The notes under the pieces: model-generated
Databases searched by the model: none
What the model saw: only the letters and a program-made list of their open reading frames with translations
What the model was told of the DNA's origin: nothing
Made by a program: the position numbers and the translations under genes
Shown here: piece after piece, positions 15,901 through 17,016 of the stretch
Position numbering within the stretch: the first letter of the stretch is position 1
How the letters are laid out: each line of letters begins with the position of its first letter
Assembly: GCA_040394475.1 (NCBI GenBank)
Contig: JBEBSD010000106.1
Coordinates: 1 to 17,016 of the forward strand
Source of the DNA: JBEBSD01 sp040394475
GTDB lineage: Bacteria > Bacteroidota > Bacteroidia > Cytophagales > Spirosomataceae
Length of the DNA: 17,016 nucleotides
Direction: 5' to 3'

Positions 15901-16478
15901 GGTTCTTTGTGATTGCCTTCCACCCGTTCGCCTAAAATGGTGATATCGGGATTGATCCGCTGGTGCACATAGGTTTCATCCCAGGTCTCAAATTCCGGTA
16001 TTCCTTTCATGACGGGGTGGCTGCTGTTCGTGATGGTATTGACGAAGGTCCCGGTTTTATGGGAAGCAAATTGTCCGCCGATCGTGTGAATATACCAGTC
16101 GGAATTCCGGAAACAGCCGGAAGCCGAATGCAGCGGGATAAGGCCCTTTCCGCTGGCTACAAAGCCTTTTAGCGCGCTTTCCTGTACAGGCGGAAGGTAT
16201 TCGTGATTGGCATAAATGATCAGCCCGTCGAATTTACTGAGATTTTCAGAATTGAGGTCCGCCAGTTCGGTGGTATACGTCAGGTTAATGCCGCTTTGAA
16301 AAAGTTTGATCGCGAGCCACGGCGCAAATTGTCCGGAGTCATGATGTTTGCTCGTATGTCCCAGGAACAACACTTCTCCCCGTCTGGCAGGCTCGGTTGT
16401 TGTCGGAATGGCGGATTGCGGTGGCCGGGCACAGGCGCTGAAGGTAAAAATGAACACTAACAGGAATAGCTTTCGCAT
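12960..16478 (-). CDS. Multidomain lipoprotein: ThuA + PVC-type dehydrogenase + HEAT-like + LamG-like + azurin-like domain
   Basis: The start at 16478 (1172 aa) is fixed by a lipoprotein signal, MRKLFLLVFIFTFSAC, with lipobox Cys16; the longer form from 16568 would bury it. Residues 35-240 are a ThuA domain (GKGLIPLHSASGCFRNSDWY; FYTAYGHEEKTW). About 283-670 is a PVC-type membrane-bound dehydrogenase beta-propeller (FEIRLFAADPDIQNPIAMAW; calcium-loop-like EDTDGDGRAD 341-350 and KDTDGDDKAD 384-393; VSDWYNFIIQHN). About 680-870 is alpha-helical and HEAT-like. About 880-1035 is a jelly-roll/LamG-like sandwich (EGFIIGQGDAGSGYAVYVKD). About 1045-1172 is a cupredoxin with type-1 copper ligands His1087 and Cys1155-x4-His1160-x3-Met1164, azurin spacing (CTFPGH). 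No CxxCH haem motif is present. It probably oxidises a sugar outside the inner membrane and delivers electrons through copper; the substrate is inferred only. Confidence 0.88.
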   Translation of the reverse strand: MRKLFLLVFIFTFSACARPPQSAIPTTTEPARRGEVLFLGHTSKHHDSGQFAPWLAIKLFQSGINLTYTTELADLNSENLSKFDGLIIYANHEYLPPVQESALKGFVASGKGLIPLHSASGCFRNSDWYIHTIGGQFASHKTGTFVNTITNSSHPVMKGIPEFETWDETYVHQRINPDITILGERVEGNHKEPYTWIRTEGNARIFYTAYGHEEKTWTNGGFLDLVRNGVLWAIGDAVTDAIHRLRLPAVDIYNSDTISKYTQRHLVPKIQDALSPAESQKLTQVPPDFEIRLFAADPDIQNPIAMAWDERGRLWIVESVDYPNTFVETDGAANDRIKICEDTDGDGRADKFTVFADKLNIPTSIVFVNGGVLVSMAPDFVFLKDTDGDDKADVRQVIINGWGKFDTHAGPSNLMYGFDNKIWGVLGYSGFNGVIDGRKQVFPQGVYSFKPDGSDFEYLGGSSNNTWGLGFSEDNNVFLSTANNTHSAYHSMPARLLQRSLLNDPSAIQSVQKIDGHYDAHSLTPNLRQVDVVGGFTSAAGHRFYTARNFPKSYWNRVAFVNEPTIRLVHNAVIERDGAGFKEKDGWNFMASSDEWFGPVFSEVGPDGAVWVSDWYNFIIQHNVFVPRQAPSEFVLPFVEQPHGQGNAFSSPLRDTNHGRIYRVVYKHAEKTPPLTLSKSDLPGLLAALENSNMFWRMTAQRLLVESQNLQALEGLYAIIRKQEVDAIGLNSPAIHALWTLHGLGVLDGSNAQAAEVAREALHHPAAGVRKAAVQVLPMTAESFTACYTSGVLQDGDLNTRLAVFVRLADYPPSEKIGSRLFDLSQNQQNSTDKWLSKALFAAAARHEQGFLKAAATGEIVSDFTKSVVTSLEKEAYPLPRRVLWQHSPDVTGRELVFSANVTKPSDKPLEGFIIGQGDAGSGYAVYVKDGKVNFTVNQHGQSVTAVSNGVLPDKFDLVTRLQANGTLEIRIDGTAAGTARAHGLFSAPLGPGLRSGEDLLAETAAIGSYQGGFGLAGNFQNGNLELIRSGNNRNTSHSAGHQRDPDVTYIDLKAVPDMMEYDKKMVTVKAGSKVVLTLDNQDFMQHNLLLTRPGSLNRVGKAADDFLRDPKAMEKQYVPASPDILHYTPLVNPGESFSLEFTAPAQPGDYPYVCTFPGHWRGMNGILRVEK

Positions 16479-16531
16479 GTAATCAAGTTGTTTAGGGAAT
16501 TGGAAAAGTAAACGGATAACAGCCAAACAGG

Positions 16532-16789
16532 TTAGCCGTCTTTCAGCCGGGAGAGTATCTCCGACCACATTTTAGTGGACTGTTGTTCATCAGGGAGGCT
16601 TTTTCCGGTGTTTTCGGCAATAACCCGTACATAAGTACGGGCCATATCCACCAAGTTTTGTTGTTCAGGAAATTGCAGCAGGTACGCTACCCATCGTTGA
16701 TTACTTTGCTCGTCCGGATGCCTTACCCAGTCGTTGAAATCGTCATTTCGCAGCAGGTCCGTTAACGAAAACGGTACTTCTTTTTTCAT
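16532..16789 (-). CDS. Free-standing FecR-type N-terminal domain (85 aa)
   Basis: The sequence SLTDLLRNDDFNDWVRHPDE, then NQRWVAYLLQFPEQQNLVDMAR and MWSEILSRL, closely resembles the cytoplasmic N-domain of Cytophagales FecR-family anti-sigma factors (DFLxDxxFxxWV, WxxxLxxxPEK...EAR). That domain binds an ECF sigma factor in full-length proteins. Here it stops after SRLKDG, exactly where the membrane helix and periplasmic FecR domain would follow, and I see no continuation in other frames. It may be a small soluble regulator or a remnant. It is the first gene of the minus-strand cluster, 53 bases before the fusion lipoprotein. A clear promoter was not found in 16790-16898, which otherwise shows nothing I recognise. 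Confidence 0.65.
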   Translation of the reverse strand: MKKEVPFSLTDLLRNDDFNDWVRHPDEQSNQRWVAYLLQFPEQQNLVDMARTYVRVIAENTGKSLPDEQQSTKMWSEILSRLKDG

Positions 16790-16898
16790 GAAAGCAGGGG
16801 TACATTGCGTTTAGTACCAGGAAAGAGCCTGCTTTGGGAGTTTTGACCTCTTCGGCAGTTATATTTTTTGCGTGCCGGCTGGTAATTTGAAAAATTAA

Positions 16899-17016
16899 CA
16901 CGGAGTTTCACGGAGGAAAAACACAGAGGTCACGGAGGACAACTAAACACGGAGTTCCACAGAGGTATTTCACAGAGCTCCACGGAGGTTTAAATGTAAC
17001 ACGGAGCTTCACAGAG
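16899..17016. repeat. CACRGAG repeat cluster, continuing past the window edge
   Basis: Ten copies of the 7-mer CACGGAG or CACAGAG start at 16899, 16909, 16922, 16931, 16948, 16958, 16971, 16981, 17000 and 17010. The commonest spacing is 10 bases, about one helical turn, and the rest are 9, 13, 17 or 19. Fillers are short and A/T-rich (TTT, TTC, AACTAAA). No reading frame of interest crosses it. Similar CACGGAG/CACAGAG stretches are known from intergenic regions of many unrelated bacteria; their function is unknown. Confidence 0.8.

Noticed and set aside
16479..16568. Extended N-terminus of the fusion lipoprotein
   Set aside because: It would place 30 residues before a clear lipoprotein signal peptide and overlap the FecR-like gene.
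16899..17016. CRISPR array
   Set aside because: The repeat unit is only 7 bases with short irregular fillers; no 23-45-base repeats, unique spacers or cas genes are present.

Overview
The window looks like a chromosomal segment of a Bacteroidota bacterium, probably of the Cytophagales (Spirosomaceae/Dyadobacter-like). The reasons are the protein families present (Bacteroidota-type outer-membrane barrel, TonB receptor with a carboxypeptidase-regulatory N-domain, DUF5690 membrane protein, FecR-type N-domain, ThuA / PVC-type dehydrogenase proteins), the scarcity of strong Shine-Dalgarno sites, one TAnnTTTG-type -7 promoter element, and several kinds of simple intergenic repeats common in such genomes. 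No rRNA, tRNA, CRISPR array, transposase or phage gene was seen. Assignments come from reading the sequence only; no database search was run.

Layout. (1) 1-1913: the start of a secreted TPR-type protein (minus, cut by the window edge), a repeat-rich intergenic stretch, a small secreted protein of unknown function (minus), and a divergent beta-barrel outer-membrane protein (plus). (2) 2038-4674: a two-component pair, a TPR-containing membrane histidine kinase and a NarL/LuxR-type response regulator 12 bases behind it. (3) 4783-8228: a TonB-dependent, siderophore-type receptor and a PepSY-TM membrane protein 5 bases behind it. A TTAG-n-CTAA palindrome lies between the -7 element and the start codon and resembles a metal-regulator operator. 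(4) 8455-10853: a MurG-like glycosyltransferase with no canonical start codon at its conserved N-terminus, coupled by an ATGA overlap to a DUF5690 multi-spanning membrane protein. A large hairpin at 10857-10904 separates this plus-strand unit from the converging minus-strand unit.

(5) 10937-16789, minus strand, read right to left: a free-standing FecR-like N-domain (85 aa), a 1172-aa lipoprotein that joins ThuA, PVC-type beta-propeller dehydrogenase, HEAT-like, LamG-like and azurin-like copper domains, a small exported ThuA protein, and a Gfo/Idh/MocA oxidoreductase whose usual EKP motif reads TIP. ThuA beside Gfo/Idh/MocA recalls the thuAB disaccharide-oxidation genes of rhizobia. My inference is a sugar (perhaps 3-keto-glycoside) oxidation locus in which a periplasmic dehydrogenase passes electrons to a fused copper domain instead of the cytochrome c domain often found in related proteins. 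This cluster is the most interesting part of the window.

Four unrelated simple or dispersed repeat families sit in the gaps: AGCYGAAAGC-type (388-472), GGGAATR-type (8244-8338), a GTCATGCTGAGC...GTCGAAGCA element (12872-12927), and CACRGAG (16899 to the window end).
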